Assembly: GCA_965183835.1 (NCBI GenBank)
Contig: CBCYME010000010.1
Span: 248,001-312,000 of the forward strand
Direction of reading: 5' to 3'
Source of the DNA: OMPR01 sp965183835
GTDB lineage: Bacteria; Pseudomonadota; Alphaproteobacteria; Rhodobacterales; Rhodobacteraceae
DNA: 64,000 bases
Below, piece after piece: positions 27,226 through 36,068 of the stretch. How positions within the stretch are numbered: the stretch's first letter is position 1; each line of letters begins with the position of its first letter. Made by a program: the position numbers and the translations under genes. Under the pieces are notes generated by a model, which worked only from the letters and a program-made list of their open reading frames with translations, was not told the origin of the DNA and made no database searches.

Positions 27226-27240
27226 CGTTATAACATAACG
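27226..27240. promoter_or_regulatory. inverted repeat between imelysin and porin genes
   Basis: Perfect arms CGTTAT and ATAACG around AAC, directly after the imelysin stop and about 50 bases upstream of the porin start. It could be an operator for the porin gene or a processing signal. It is AT-rich and too small for a strong terminator. Confidence 0.3.
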
Positions 27241-27241
27241 C

Positions 27242-28504
27242 TTACTGGAATACGGCGCTTGGGTTGTCAAGGGAATCTGACCCTTCAAACTCAACCGTAT
27301 CCAATTTCAAAGTGGCGACGATCCGTTGGATGGTGCGCGTCTGATCGGTCAGGCCATTCACACCGCCCATGATCAACTGCTCACCCCCGGCATTGCCGCG
27401 TTCCAGCATCTGGTCATAGGCAAACCCAGCTTCAGCAGCGGTTTTGATCCGCGCCAGCGCCATCATGGTGGTCGACAGTTTGGTTTTCATTTCCGTGTCC
27501 AGTCCGCTGTCCGCATCCACGACCAGATCAGACAACGATGCACCCGACACCAGCTCACCGTTCACACGAACGTACTGACCCAGATAGACATTCTGCACAC
27601 CCAAACCGTCAAAATAGTGGCTGTTATGTGTGTTGTCGGAAAAGCAATCGTGCTCTTCTTCGGGGTCGTTCAGCATCAGGCCAAGACGCATGCGTTCGCC
27701 CGCTTGCTCACCATAGGACAAGCTGCCCATGCCGGTCAGCATGGCAACGATACCCGCGCCTTCGTCCTGCATCACGCTCTGACGTGCGTCGCCACCAGAG
27801 GCCCACTGTTCGCTCATCCAAGCGAGATCACTGACCAACAGATCAGTTGACGCCTTTAGATATTCGCCCCGACGGTCACAGTTGCCGTTGGTGCAATCCT
27901 CAGCTGCGGCGTAATCTGTCCACGACCGGTTGCCCGCGCCCACATTGGTTCCGTTCAGATCCTGACCCCAGAGCAGGAATTCAATCGCGTGATAGCCGGT
28001 CGCGACGTTGGACTCGACACCCTCGGCCTCGTGCAACGTGTCGGACAGCAATGCAGGTGTGATCGCGGATGCATCCACGGCTTTACCTGACAGTTCAAAG
28101 TTCGGGGTCGCCACAACATTCAGAACCGCATTTGTGTTTTCATCGGTCGCACCGCCATAGCTGGCGTCGACATAATCGATCAGACCTTCGTCCAGCGGCC
28201 AGGCGTTCACTTTGCCTTCCCAGTCATCGACGATGGCATTACCGAACCGGAACACTTCGGTCTGCTGATACGGAACGCGCGCGGCAAGCCATGCGGTTTT
28301 GGCCGCCTGCAGCGTTTCAGCGGACGGCGTCGCGATCAGCGCATCAACAGCGGCTTGCAATGTTTTGGCGGTGCTCAGGCTGTCTTCGTACCCGGCCTGC
28401 GCGATATTGGCGTAGGTTTCCAGAACAGCAGCCTTGCCACCAGCCAAAGCCGGAACAGCAAAGGAAAGCGTCAGCGCCGTGGCCGCAAGCAATTTACAAG
28501 TCAT
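27242..28504 (-). CDS. imelysin family protein with GxHxxE motif (IrpA-like)
   Basis: 420-residue exported protein of the imelysin/IrpA family, implicated in iron acquisition and named after a Pseudomonas insulin-cleaving protein. The signal peptide is 1-21 (ends in PALA). The family signature GYHAIEF at 170-176 carries the conserved His and Glu. Other recognisable parts are VFRFGNAIVDDWEGKVNAWPLDEGLIDYVD and the duplicated EEHDCFSDNTHNSHYFDG region. First gene of the iron locus, with a perfect TGA-N9-TCA box about 75 bases upstream, so expression is probably raised under iron limitation. Confidence 0.93.
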   Translation of the reverse strand: MTCKLLAATALTLSFAVPALAGGKAAVLETYANIAQAGYEDSLSTAKTLQAAVDALIATPSAETLQAAKTAWLAARVPYQQTEVFRFGNAIVDDWEGKVNAWPLDEGLIDYVDASYGGATDENTNAVLNVVATPNFELSGKAVDASAITPALLSDTLHEAEGVESNVATGYHAIEFLLWGQDLNGTNVGAGNRSWTDYAAAEDCTNGNCDRRGEYLKASTDLLVSDLAWMSEQWASGGDARQSVMQDEGAGIVAMLTGMGSLSYGEQAGERMRLGLMLNDPEEEHDCFSDNTHNSHYFDGLGVQNVYLGQYVRVNGELVSGASLSDLVVDADSGLDTEMKTKLSTTMMALARIKTAAEAGFAYDQMLERGNAGGEQLIMGGVNGLTDQTRTIQRIVATLKLDTVEFEGSDSLDNPSAVFQ

Positions 28505-28576
28505 TTTGTTTTGTCCTCAATATCTTGGTCAGGAATCTGTTGGCCCAGAGTGCGGGCAGATCAGTATTGCGCCTTA

Positions 28577-28595
28577 CCTGATTAAAATTATCAGG
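28577..28595. promoter_or_regulatory. iron-responsive box (TGA-N9-TCA, RirA/IscR-type)
   Basis: Perfect inverted repeat CCTGAT (28577-28582) and ATCAGG (28590-28595) around seven AT-rich bases, giving TGA-N9-TCA. This is the form proposed for RirA boxes and the Iron-Rhodo box of Rhodobacterales. It lies 73 bases upstream of the imelysin start. The match is seen directly; the regulator is inferred. Confidence 0.65.
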
Positions 28596-28790
28596 CTTGT
28601 CAATCCTGAGTTAAACCATCAGCTTTATTTTTCATCCACCCCCACCGCCCAAAAATGGCCCCCCCGCCTTTAGTTTACGGTTCGGGTCGTGCACTATGGG
28701 TAAGAAAATCAATTCAAGCCGATACGACACTTGATGAGCCATCACTTTGGACGCACCATCCCGTCATTGGCGAAAGGGAACAGGACCCAA

Positions 28791-30212
28791 ATGATTCATC
28801 CCATTCTTTTGTGTGGCGGTTCGGGCACCCGGCTGTGGCCACTGTCGAGAAAAAGCTACCCTAAGCAGTTTGTCCCTCTGGTTGGGACAGACACCCTATT
28901 TCAAGCCTCAGCCAAACGGCTGTCCGGCCCAGATTACGCCGCCCCCATGGTGCTTACGAATTCCGCGTTCCGGTTTATCGTCACCGAACAACTGGCCGAA
29001 ATTGGTATCGATCCCGGTCCGGTTCTGATTGAACCCTCGGGGCGTAACACCGCGCCTGCAATTCTGGCCGCCGCCCTGTGGCTGGCAAAATCCGACCCCG
29101 ACGCGCTGATGCTGGTGGCGCCTTCGGATCACGTTGTCCCCGACAGCGCAGCCTTTCGCGCCGCCGTGGATGCAGGCCTTGAAGACGCGCAAAACGGCCA
29201 GCTGGTCACCTTTGGCATTACGCCAACACGACCCGAAACCGGATATGGGTATCTGGAACTGACCACCGCGCCCAAAGACACCGGCACGACCCGATTGCGC
29301 TCAAACGGTTTGTCGAAAAACCAGATGCTGAAACGGCTGACAAGATGGTCGCCTCTGGCCAGTTCCTGTGGAACGCTGGGATATTTCTGTTTTCGGCGCG
29401 CGCCCTGCTCGACGCGGTCACCGCGCATGCGCCGCAACTGATCGACCCCGTCCAAGGCGCTGTGACTGGGGCGAAACCCGATCTGGGTTTCTTGCGTCTG
29501 GATCCAGAATCGTGGGATCAGGCCGAAGATATCTCAATCGACTACGCCGTGATGGAACACGCAACCAATCTAACCGTTGTGCCGTTTTCAGCGGGCTGGT
29601 CTGATCTGGGGGACTGGGATTCAGTCCTGCGTGAAATCCACCCCTGATGACCGCGGCGTGGCGCTGTCCGGGCCAGCCACGGCAATCGATTGCGACAACA
29701 CCTTGCTGCGGTCAGAAGATGACTCTCTCGAAGTGGTCGGGATCGGACTCGAGAATATCGTCGCCGTCGCCATGCCGGACGCGGTCTTGATCGCAGATAA
29801 ATCCCGCGCGCAGGACGTCAAAAAGGCCGTCACGGTCCTGAAAACCAAGCAGGCCAAACAGGCGGAATCCTTTCCCAAAGATCACCGCCCCTGGGGCTGG
29901 TTCGAAAGCCTGGTGGTCGGCGAACGGTTTCAGGTCAAACGCATCATGGTGCACCCCGGCGCATCGCTCAGCCTGCAAAGCCACCACCACCGCTCGGAAC
30001 ATTGGATCGTGGTCGAAGGCACCGCCAAGGTCACCGTCGATGACGAGGTCCGGTTGATCAGCGAAAACCAATCCGTCTACATCCCACTGGGGGCCGTGCA
30101 CCGCATGGAAAACCCCGGCAAAGTGCCGATGGTCCTGATCGAGGTCCAAACCGGTGTCTACCTGGGCGAAGATGACATCATCCGGTACGAAGATGTCTAT
30201 TCCCGCGGTTAA
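28791..30212 (+). pseudogene. manC: mannose-1-phosphate guanylyltransferase/mannose-6-phosphate isomerase, two compensating frameshifts
   Basis: Bifunctional AlgA/ManC enzyme that makes GDP-mannose for polysaccharides. The N-terminal half has the pyrophosphorylase signature GGSGTRLWPLSRKSYPKQF and APSDHVV. The C-terminal half is a cupin isomerase domain with WGWFESLV and LQSHHHRSEHWIVVEG. The frame breaks at CCC 29290-29292, where one C appears missing, and returns at CCCC 29641-29644, where one C appears extra. Between them the other frame encodes the expected ALKRFVEKPDA and NAGIFLFSARAL. Repaired, the protein has 473 residues, normal for the family. ATG 28791 has AGGA 10 bases upstream. 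A sequencing artefact is likely rather than gene death. Confidence 0.87.
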
Positions 30213-30329
30213 ATACCCTGTGGGTGCCCTAGGGCGCCCGCAAACAAACCTGTCCTAATGGATCCGACCGATACAGGTGCCCCCAAGCTGCGGCCTTGCA
30301 CTGGTCGTTGGTACGGTCACTGAACCCTA

Positions 30330-30773
30330 TCAATCCTGCAAAGTTTCCAGATACGCTGCCAATGCAACCAACGCCAAAGGCGTAGGAATTTCCCGCCCGT
30401 CCTTAGCCGTCCAGATCACCTGAGGGCTGTCCAAAATCGGGCCTAACTCTGGCATCAAGGCATCCAGATCCTTACCGCGATACCCATAAATTTCAACCAT
30501 CACCTGTTCCGTCGGGAACACTCCATCATTGGCCTCGGCCAACAGTCGCAGATTGGCGGGCGCAACAGGCAAATCACCTGCATACGGCCCGTCCCCTGCC
30601 CCAGTGCGCCCGTGGCAAACCTGACAGTTTTCCCGGTACAGCGCCTCTCCTGACTGAGGGGGAGTCGTCGAACACGCCGCCAGCCCCGCAGCTGCTGCAA
30701 GACCTACAAAAGGTAGCACTTTCAGGCCGCTAAAGATCTTGGCTTGCCCATTTACGCCTGTCTCGAACTGCAC
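30330..30773 (-). CDS. lipoprotein c-type cytochrome
   Basis: 147-residue protein with a lipoprotein signal (lipobox LAAC, Cys34) and a haem site CQVCH at 50-54, followed by GRTGAGDGPYAGDLPVAPANL, typical of small cytochrome c (cbb3 CcoP-like/cytochrome c6-like) domains. A possible axial Met is in LDALMPEL. It starts with GTG 30773 preceded by GGAGG. It is probably anchored to the periplasmic face of a membrane. Its redox partner is unknown. It is divergent from the antiporter gene. Confidence 0.83.
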   Translation of the reverse strand: MQFETGVNGQAKIFSGLKVLPFVGLAAAAGLAACSTTPPQSGEALYRENCQVCHGRTGAGDGPYAGDLPVAPANLRLLAEANDGVFPTEQVMVEIYGYRGKDLDALMPELGPILDSPQVIWTAKDGREIPTPLALVALAAYLETLQD

Positions 30774-30975
30774 TCATCCACCTCCTATTTTGCGACGCAG
30801 ATTGTACCGCTCTTTGCCCATAGGGTCATCGGATCCTCTAACTATATTCAAAGACTGTTATATCAGATCCACACCCCTCAACCGCGCCTGCTTCAAACTG
30901 GCAAACTCCCTATTGCGTCTCAATCGCCTATGCTTGGGATCACAACACGTTTCACTCCAAAGAAAGGCCCCGATC

Positions 30976-32127
30976 TTGGACCTTGCCGGTTTCCTTATTA
31001 CGCTCGGCATTTTGTTTCTGGCCGGGCTGGCCGCCGATGAATTTGGGCGGGTCACGCGATTTCCTCGGGTTACCTTGCTTCTCTTGCTCGGGCTGGCTGC
31101 CGGAAATGCAGGGCTTGGGCTGATCCCGGACGACGTCGCACTTTGGTTTGATGCGCTGTCTATCATCGCGCTGACGATGGTGTCGTTCCTGCTGGGTGGG
31201 TCGGTTTCATACGGGAATCTCATGCGCCACGGTCGCGCGATCCTTGCGATCTCATTGGCGATCGTGGCCTTTACGATCCTACTGGTCACGGCCGGCCTGA
31301 CCGCTGTCGGAGTGGACCCGGGGTTGGCGCTGTTGCTGGGGGCCGTTGCCACCGCAACCGCCCCCGCAGCGATGACCGATGTGATCCGGCAATCCGGCGT
31401 CAAAAACGGGTTCACCGACACGCTCAAAGCCATCGTCGCCATTGATGACGCGTGGGGGCTGATCGTGTTCAGCGTCGCGCTTGTTCTTGCCGGACACAGC
31501 GATGGCTGGCTGGCGGTTCTGTCAGGCACGTTTCACGAATTGGGCGGTGCCGTCGCCCTCGGGATCGGGGTTGGCATCCCTGCCGCCTTTTTGACCGGGC
31601 GCTTAAAACCCGGCGAACCCATGCAGGCCGAAGCCATTGGGATCGTGTTTCTAACCGCCGGTATCGCCCTCTGGTCCGAGGTGTCATTCCTCATCTCTGG
31701 CATGACCGCAGGGGCCATAATCGCCAACTTTGCGCGCCACCATGATCGCGCGTTTCACGAAATCGAGCACATCCAATGGCCCTTTATGATCTTGTTTTTC
31801 CTGCTGGCTGGCGCATCGCTCGAACTTGACGCGCTCCGAATGCTGGGACTGACTGGCGCGCTGTTTGTGGTATTTCGAATCCTTGGACGTCTTGCAGGCG
31901 GCATTGTGGGCGCCCATCTTGGCGGCGCGCCCCGCAAAGAGATATTCTGGTATGGTCCCGCACTGCTGCCCCAAGCCGGGGTTGCAGTGGGCATGGCCCT
32001 GGTCGCTGGCGAACGGTTCCCACAATGGGAGACGGCGATCATGGCCTTTACAATCACAAGCACCGTCATCTTTGAAATCTTGGGGCCTCCGGTGACGCTC
32101 TTTGCGATACGCCGCGTGTCCAAATGA
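30976..32127 (+). CDS. cation:proton antiporter, CPA2/Kef type (TTG start)
   Basis: Membrane protein of about 383 residues with 11-13 hydrophobic segments, of the Kef/NhaP-like CPA2 superfamily. The conserved region AVATATAPAAMTDVIRQSG and the ion-binding AIDDAWGL are visible, as is GALFVVFRILGRLAGG. There is no C-terminal TrkA-N domain, so it is a short form. No in-frame ATG lies near the family start; I chose TTG 30976 after AAAGG (30963-30967). The upstream 79 codons of the frame do not look coding. Confidence 0.85.
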   Translation: MDLAGFLITLGILFLAGLAADEFGRVTRFPRVTLLLLLGLAAGNAGLGLIPDDVALWFDALSIIALTMVSFLLGGSVSYGNLMRHGRAILAISLAIVAFTILLVTAGLTAVGVDPGLALLLGAVATATAPAAMTDVIRQSGVKNGFTDTLKAIVAIDDAWGLIVFSVALVLAGHSDGWLAVLSGTFHELGGAVALGIGVGIPAAFLTGRLKPGEPMQAEAIGIVFLTAGIALWSEVSFLISGMTAGAIIANFARHHDRAFHEIEHIQWPFMILFFLLAGASLELDALRMLGLTGALFVVFRILGRLAGGIVGAHLGGAPRKEIFWYGPALLPQAGVAVGMALVAGERFPQWETAIMAFTITSTVIFEILGPPVTLFAIRRVSK

Positions 32128-32201
32128 CCGCCAACCCCTTCATCAGGACACGCAATGTCTTGCCCCCTCTCAGCCCTAAATAACCGGCTGGTGGCCTCGG
32201 C

Positions 32202-32943
32202 TTACGAGGCATAGCTGCGCACCAGTGCGCTCGCGATCAGAGACCAGCCATCCGCCACAACAAAAAACGCCAACTTGAACGGCAACGAAACAGTCGCCGG
32301 GGGGACCATCATCATCCCCATCGACATCAACACCGCAGCCACCACAAGATCGATCACCAGAAACGGCAAAAAGACGAGAAACCCGATCTGAAACGCCCGC
32401 GAGACCTCGGACAACATAAAGGACGGCATCAAGATCGACAGGTTCGCATCCGGGCTCAGATCCTGAATCTCTGCCCCGGGACGCAATGCGGCCATTGCCT
32501 GAAACGTATCAGGATCTATCCGCGCCGCCATAAAGGCCTTGAACGGTTGCACCGCCCGGATCATGGCCGGTTCAACCGCCATGGTTTCATCCATCATGGG
32601 CTTAATGCCCAGCTCCCACGCGTCCAGAAACACAGGTTCCATCACAAAATAGGTCAGGAACATCGCCAGACTGACGATCAACATATTTGGCGGCGACTGC
32701 TGCAGCCCAATGCCCTGTCGCAGAATCGACAGAACCGTCACCAGAAACGGAAAACAGGTGATCATGATCGCAAGACCCGGTGCAATCGACAGCACCGTAA
32801 TCAACAAAAATCAACTGGATAGAGCGGGCGGATATGGACCCGCCCTCCCCCAACGACAAGGAAAGTTCCTGTGCCGAAGCCGCACCAGCCCAAACCAACG
32901 TCACCAAACAGCAGCTGATCAGACAAAGGAGTGTCCGTTTCAT
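32202..32943 (-). pseudogene. fliP: flagellar export apparatus protein FliP, one frameshift
   Basis: Core channel subunit of the flagellar type III export gate. The N-terminal part (signal-like leader MKRTLLCLISCCLVTLVWAG, then ISARSIQLI) is in one frame from ATG 32943. The rest (LITVLSIAPGLAIMITCFPF, then RQGIGLQQSPPNM and the C-terminal membrane segments to RSYAS) is in another, down to 32202. Removing one base from the five-A run at 32806-32810 joins them into a 246-residue protein of the usual length. The start overlaps the fliN stop by four bases (ATGA). As FliP is essential for flagella and the rest of the cluster is intact, sequencing error is likelier than loss. Confidence 0.9.
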
Positions 32944-33227
32944 CCCAGGCCGTTCTGCAGATCCGAAATTTCAGTGAGCCGAACAGCCAGCTGCCCCGCT
33001 TGATCGCCGCCCATCTCTTCGAGCTGCCCCCGCGCAACCAATTGGTCCCCGACATAAAGCTCGACCGGGTCTTCGACGCGCTTGTCCAGCGGCAGAACCG
33101 CATTTTCCCCTAGCCCCACAAGTTCGCGGATCAACGGTCGCGCGCGGCCCACCGAAACGGTGATTTCAATCGGAACCGAGGTAAACGGAGAAGCCGTACC
33201 GGGTTGTGAATTTGTTGGATTATCCAT
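32940..33227 (-). CDS. fliN: flagellar motor switch protein FliN-like
   Basis: 95-residue protein with a single SpoA/C-ring domain: VPIEITVSVGRARPLIRELVGLGENAVLPLDKRVEDPVELYVG is the FliN core. Part of the cytoplasmic C-ring of the switch. ATG 33227 is preferred (GAGGTTTCACAAC before it); an upstream in-frame codon lies inside the fliH-like gene. It overlaps the fliH-like gene upstream by eight bases and fliP downstream by four. No FliM or FliG is encoded in this window. Confidence 0.9.
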   Translation of the reverse strand: MDNPTNSQPGTASPFTSVPIEITVSVGRARPLIRELVGLGENAVLPLDKRVEDPVELYVGDQLVARGQLEEMGGDQAGQLAVRLTEISDLQNGLG

Positions 33228-33819
33228 GTTGTGAAACCTCTTTGGCCTGATAAACAAAGGCGCTCATTGCTGTGGTAATTGTGTCTAACAGCTCGGAACA
33301 ATTGACTTCCCGCTCTGCTGTGCCGACCCGCAGGCTAGCTTGCCCCGGCGGTAAAGTTGCCTCTTCGACCAGCTGCACCGGAAAAGAAAAGTCGCGATCG
33401 AGAACTGGTTTGAGCGCCCGGCTTACCCCCTTAGGCACAATCAACAGTGCCGGTTGGGCCACCTGTTCGGTCGCCATTTCGGTCAGTTGTTCAACGATAT
33501 GGTGGCCAAACCCCTGCGCCATTGTTTCTGGCAACACCTGCTGCACAAGGGAATCAAACATCGGCCCCAGTGACGTGGCCATCTGAGACAGGGCTTCGTT
33601 ATAGGTGAACGAAAGATCCTCGAGATTGTTCGACAACGCAGCCACCAATTGGGCCTGCGATTCGCCTTGCGCCGAAACCGCATCATCCCATCCCGCGGAA
33701 TAACCCTGCTCGAAAGAGGACAGCCTTTCATCCTCCAACAACTCTTGGCTGATCATCTGCATCCTGCCAGCCGTGGTCATGCTTACTTCAAAATCTTCCA
33801 ATAAGTGGGCTATAGACAT
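33220..33819 (-). CDS. FliH-like flagellar export regulator
   Basis: 199-residue, acidic, largely helical protein in the position normally held by fliH, between fliF and fliN. The central region (about 60-125) is amphipathic helix, and the C-terminal PGQASLRVGTAEREVNCSELL resembles the FliH/YscL C-terminal domain that binds the FliI ATPase. Similarity is weak, so the name rests mainly on position. Its start codon overlaps the fliF stop by one base. Confidence 0.7.
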   Translation of the reverse strand: MSIAHLLEDFEVSMTTAGRMQMISQELLEDERLSSFEQGYSAGWDDAVSAQGESQAQLVAALSNNLEDLSFTYNEALSQMATSLGPMFDSLVQQVLPETMAQGFGHHIVEQLTEMATEQVAQPALLIVPKGVSRALKPVLDRDFSFPVQLVEEATLPPGQASLRVGTAEREVNCSELLDTITTAMSAFVYQAKEVSQHG

Positions 33820-35426
33820 CAGACCTTCTCCTCACCTTCTTCGAGCCAGCTGCGTAGTATTTCGACGGTTTCCTCTTGGCGTTCCCCGATCATTGATCGC
33901 AAACGATCAACCGCATCTTCGGTCCCCGCCCCATTTGGAAGCGCCCCAGATGCGCCATCCAGAGACAGCGGAACGGGCATCGGAAACCCACCATCGCCAT
34001 CCTGAATTTCACCCGTCAGAAACGGCGAAGATCCACCAACACCGGGTGCAAAGTCAGGCAACCCACCTGCGGCTGGCGCGGGCAGTTGCGCCGCGTTGGA
34101 CAGGATAGGGCGGATCACAAACAGCCCTAAAACCAAGGTCACAATCGCCAGTGTCGCCATCTGGATCAGGTTCATAACGTCCAGATGGATGTTCTGTAGA
34201 AAGGACGAGCCGGCCATGGTCCCCTGTGGTGCCAGTGATGGCAGCTCCATGGACTTGAGCGTGATAACATCGCCCCGCTCCGCATTGAAACCAACCGCTG
34301 ATGACACCAGATCACGCAGCGCTTCCAGCTCTGCGTCCGGGCGCGGCACAAAGGTTGCTGTCCCGGTATCATCAACGACCTGTGACCCATTCACCAAAAC
34401 CGCCACAGAAAGCCGTTTCACAGCCCCGGGAACCCGTAAAATTTCCAGTTCTGTTTCGGACACTTCGTAATTCACCCGCTCGCGTGTCTCACTCGTGTTG
34501 GTGTTCGATTCGTCCCCCGCGGCGCCATCGCCATCAGGCAAGTTCGACGCCACCGTGACATCCGAGGACTGGCTTTTCGACGCATCCGATCGCTCTTCGA
34601 CATCGGTGCTGATCGCCACCCGCCCATTGGGGTCAAAGCGACGCTCGCGAATGGATTCGGTTTCGGTCACAGTATCGACGCTGATCTCAACAACTGCATT
34701 GCCTTGACCCACACGGGCCTCGACCAGCCGCAACACCCGTTCCCGCATATTCTGAGCCCGGTCATCGGCCGTGCTGGCTGCAGCAGTTGTTTCAGGCGAC
34801 CCGATCACCGTGCCATTGGTATCAATAACCGCTACATTATCCGCCGAAAGACCGGTGATTGCGGACGCAACCAGAAAGCGAATCGCATTAGCCTGTGACG
34901 GCGTTATTTGCCCCCCTGACGGAACCACCGCAACCGAGGCTGTCGGCTCGACCGTCTTTTGAAACGGATTCGCAGTGCTATTTGCGATATGCACTCTGGC
35001 TTGGGTAACGTGTCGACTGCCCACAATCGTACGCGCCAACTCACCCTCTTTTGCGCGCCAATAGGCGGCGTCAAACATTTGCGACGTTGTTGAAAACCCG
35101 CTGAGGGAATCAAGCAGCTCATAGCCCTGCCCGCCATTGGCAGGCAGCCCCTCGCTTGCCAATGTCATACGAAGCTCATCACGCTGACCGCCGGGAACAT
35201 AAATGGAACCGCCCCGCACTTCATAAGGGACACCGCGCTGTTCCAACGAACGCACCACATCACCCGCCGCCCCATTCTCTAACCCCGCATAGAGCAAGGT
35301 CATCGACGGCGACGTTGCTATTCTCGACAACACACCAACGCTTAGAACCAACGCAAAAAACGAAGCAATAATAATCGCTTGGTTGCGTTTTCCTAGATTC
35401 GTCCAGATCGTTCTAATCTGCTGCAC
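33819..35426 (-). CDS. fliF: flagellar MS-ring protein FliF
   Basis: 535-residue base of the flagellar rotor. The first membrane segment is about residues 17-38, the second about 428-450. The periplasmic part contains the ring-building motifs GLENGAAGDVVRSLEQRGVPYEV and REGELARTIVGSRHVTQARVHIA-like sequence (KEGELARTIVGSRHV). The C-terminal RLRSMIGERQEETVEILRSWLEEG is the FliG-binding tail. First gene of the leftward fliF-fliH-like-fliN-fliP operon, divergent from fliL. Confidence 0.95.
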   Translation of the reverse strand: MQQIRTIWTNLGKRNQAIIIASFFALVLSVGVLSRIATSPSMTLLYAGLENGAAGDVVRSLEQRGVPYEVRGGSIYVPGGQRDELRMTLASEGLPANGGQGYELLDSLSGFSTTSQMFDAAYWRAKEGELARTIVGSRHVTQARVHIANSTANPFQKTVEPTASVAVVPSGGQITPSQANAIRFLVASAITGLSADNVAVIDTNGTVIGSPETTAAASTADDRAQNMRERVLRLVEARVGQGNAVVEISVDTVTETESIRERRFDPNGRVAISTDVEERSDASKSQSSDVTVASNLPDGDGAAGDESNTNTSETRERVNYEVSETELEILRVPGAVKRLSVAVLVNGSQVVDDTGTATFVPRPDAELEALRDLVSSAVGFNAERGDVITLKSMELPSLAPQGTMAGSSFLQNIHLDVMNLIQMATLAIVTLVLGLFVIRPILSNAAQLPAPAAGGLPDFAPGVGGSSPFLTGEIQDGDGGFPMPVPLSLDGASGALPNGAGTEDAVDRLRSMIGERQEETVEILRSWLEEGEEKV

Positions 35427-35485
35427 ATCTACCTCCGATTCACCGACATTCTGTTCGGCTCACCTCTGGTTTTGAGCGATCTGGC

Positions 35486-35500
35486 TTAATAATTAGTTAG
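35486..35500. promoter_or_regulatory. CtrA-box-like site between fliF and fliL
   Basis: TTAA-TAATTAG-TTAG on the plus strand, one base from the TTAA-N7-TTAA recognition pattern of the alphaproteobacterial cell-cycle regulator CtrA. It lies 60 bases upstream of fliF and 47 upstream of fliL. CtrA control of flagellar genes is known in Rhodobacteraceae. The site match is observed; occupancy is inferred. Confidence 0.4.
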
Positions 35501-35546
35501 TCCCTGCGGTGTTAGGAATGATGCATGACGTTTGAAGAGGCGCAGC

Positions 35547-36059
35547 ATGACGGATGCCACTGTAGAAGAAGAATTAGAGCCCAAGAAATCCAGTAAAGCT
35601 GGTCTTTTCTTGGGTCTGGGCCTAGCTTTGGCCGGCGCTGGCGGGGGCTATTATGCCACCATATCCGGGCTGATTCCTTTGGGGGAAAGCCACGCCACAC
35701 AAGCAGAGAGTAAAGACCCGGATTCACACGGGTCTGACAAGACAACTGCAGTGGCCCAGGACATCGCGTTTGTCGATCTCCCCCCCATCATGATCTCGCT
35801 TACCGGCGGTGGCGATCTCCGTCATTTGCGCTTTCATGCTCAATTAGAGGTTGATTCAGCCGCGACATCGGACGTGGAAAAAATCACGCCGCGGATCATT
35901 GATGTGCTGAACGGGTATCTGCGTGCGCTTGAGATGTCAGATTTACGGGACCCAAAATCACTTGCCCGCCTGCGGGGACAAATGCTGCGCCGAGTCAGCC
36001 TCGTGGCAGGAGAAGGCAATGTTCGTGACCTTTTGGTCATGGAATTTGTCTTGAACTAG
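35547..36059 (+). CDS. fliL: flagellar basal body-associated protein FliL
   Basis: 170-residue single-pass inner-membrane protein that surrounds and supports the stator. Membrane segment about residues 19-38; the periplasmic SPFH-like domain is at about 75-170, ending LLVMEFVLN, typical of FliL. ATG 35547 is preceded by GAAGAGG; an upstream alternative adds MKRRS only. First gene of the rightward operon with the 138-residue protein, motE-like and motA. A second FliL-like gene is present at 45406-45915. Confidence 0.88.
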   Translation: MTDATVEEELEPKKSSKAGLFLGLGLALAGAGGGYYATISGLIPLGESHATQAESKDPDSHGSDKTTAVAQDIAFVDLPPIMISLTGGGDLRHLRFHAQLEVDSAATSDVEKITPRIIDVLNGYLRALEMSDLRDPKSLARLRGQMLRRVSLVAGEGNVRDLLVMEFVLN

Positions 36060-36068
36060 GAGAAAACC

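Noticed and set aside
30222..30239. GGGTGCCC/GGGCGCCC inverted repeat after manC as a terminator
   Set aside because: Loop of only two bases and no T-tract, so a working terminator is unlikely.
30739..30975. Upstream extension of the antiporter reading frame
   Set aside because: The 79 codons are not hydrophobic, have no family match and overlap the opposite cytochrome c gene and its promoter.
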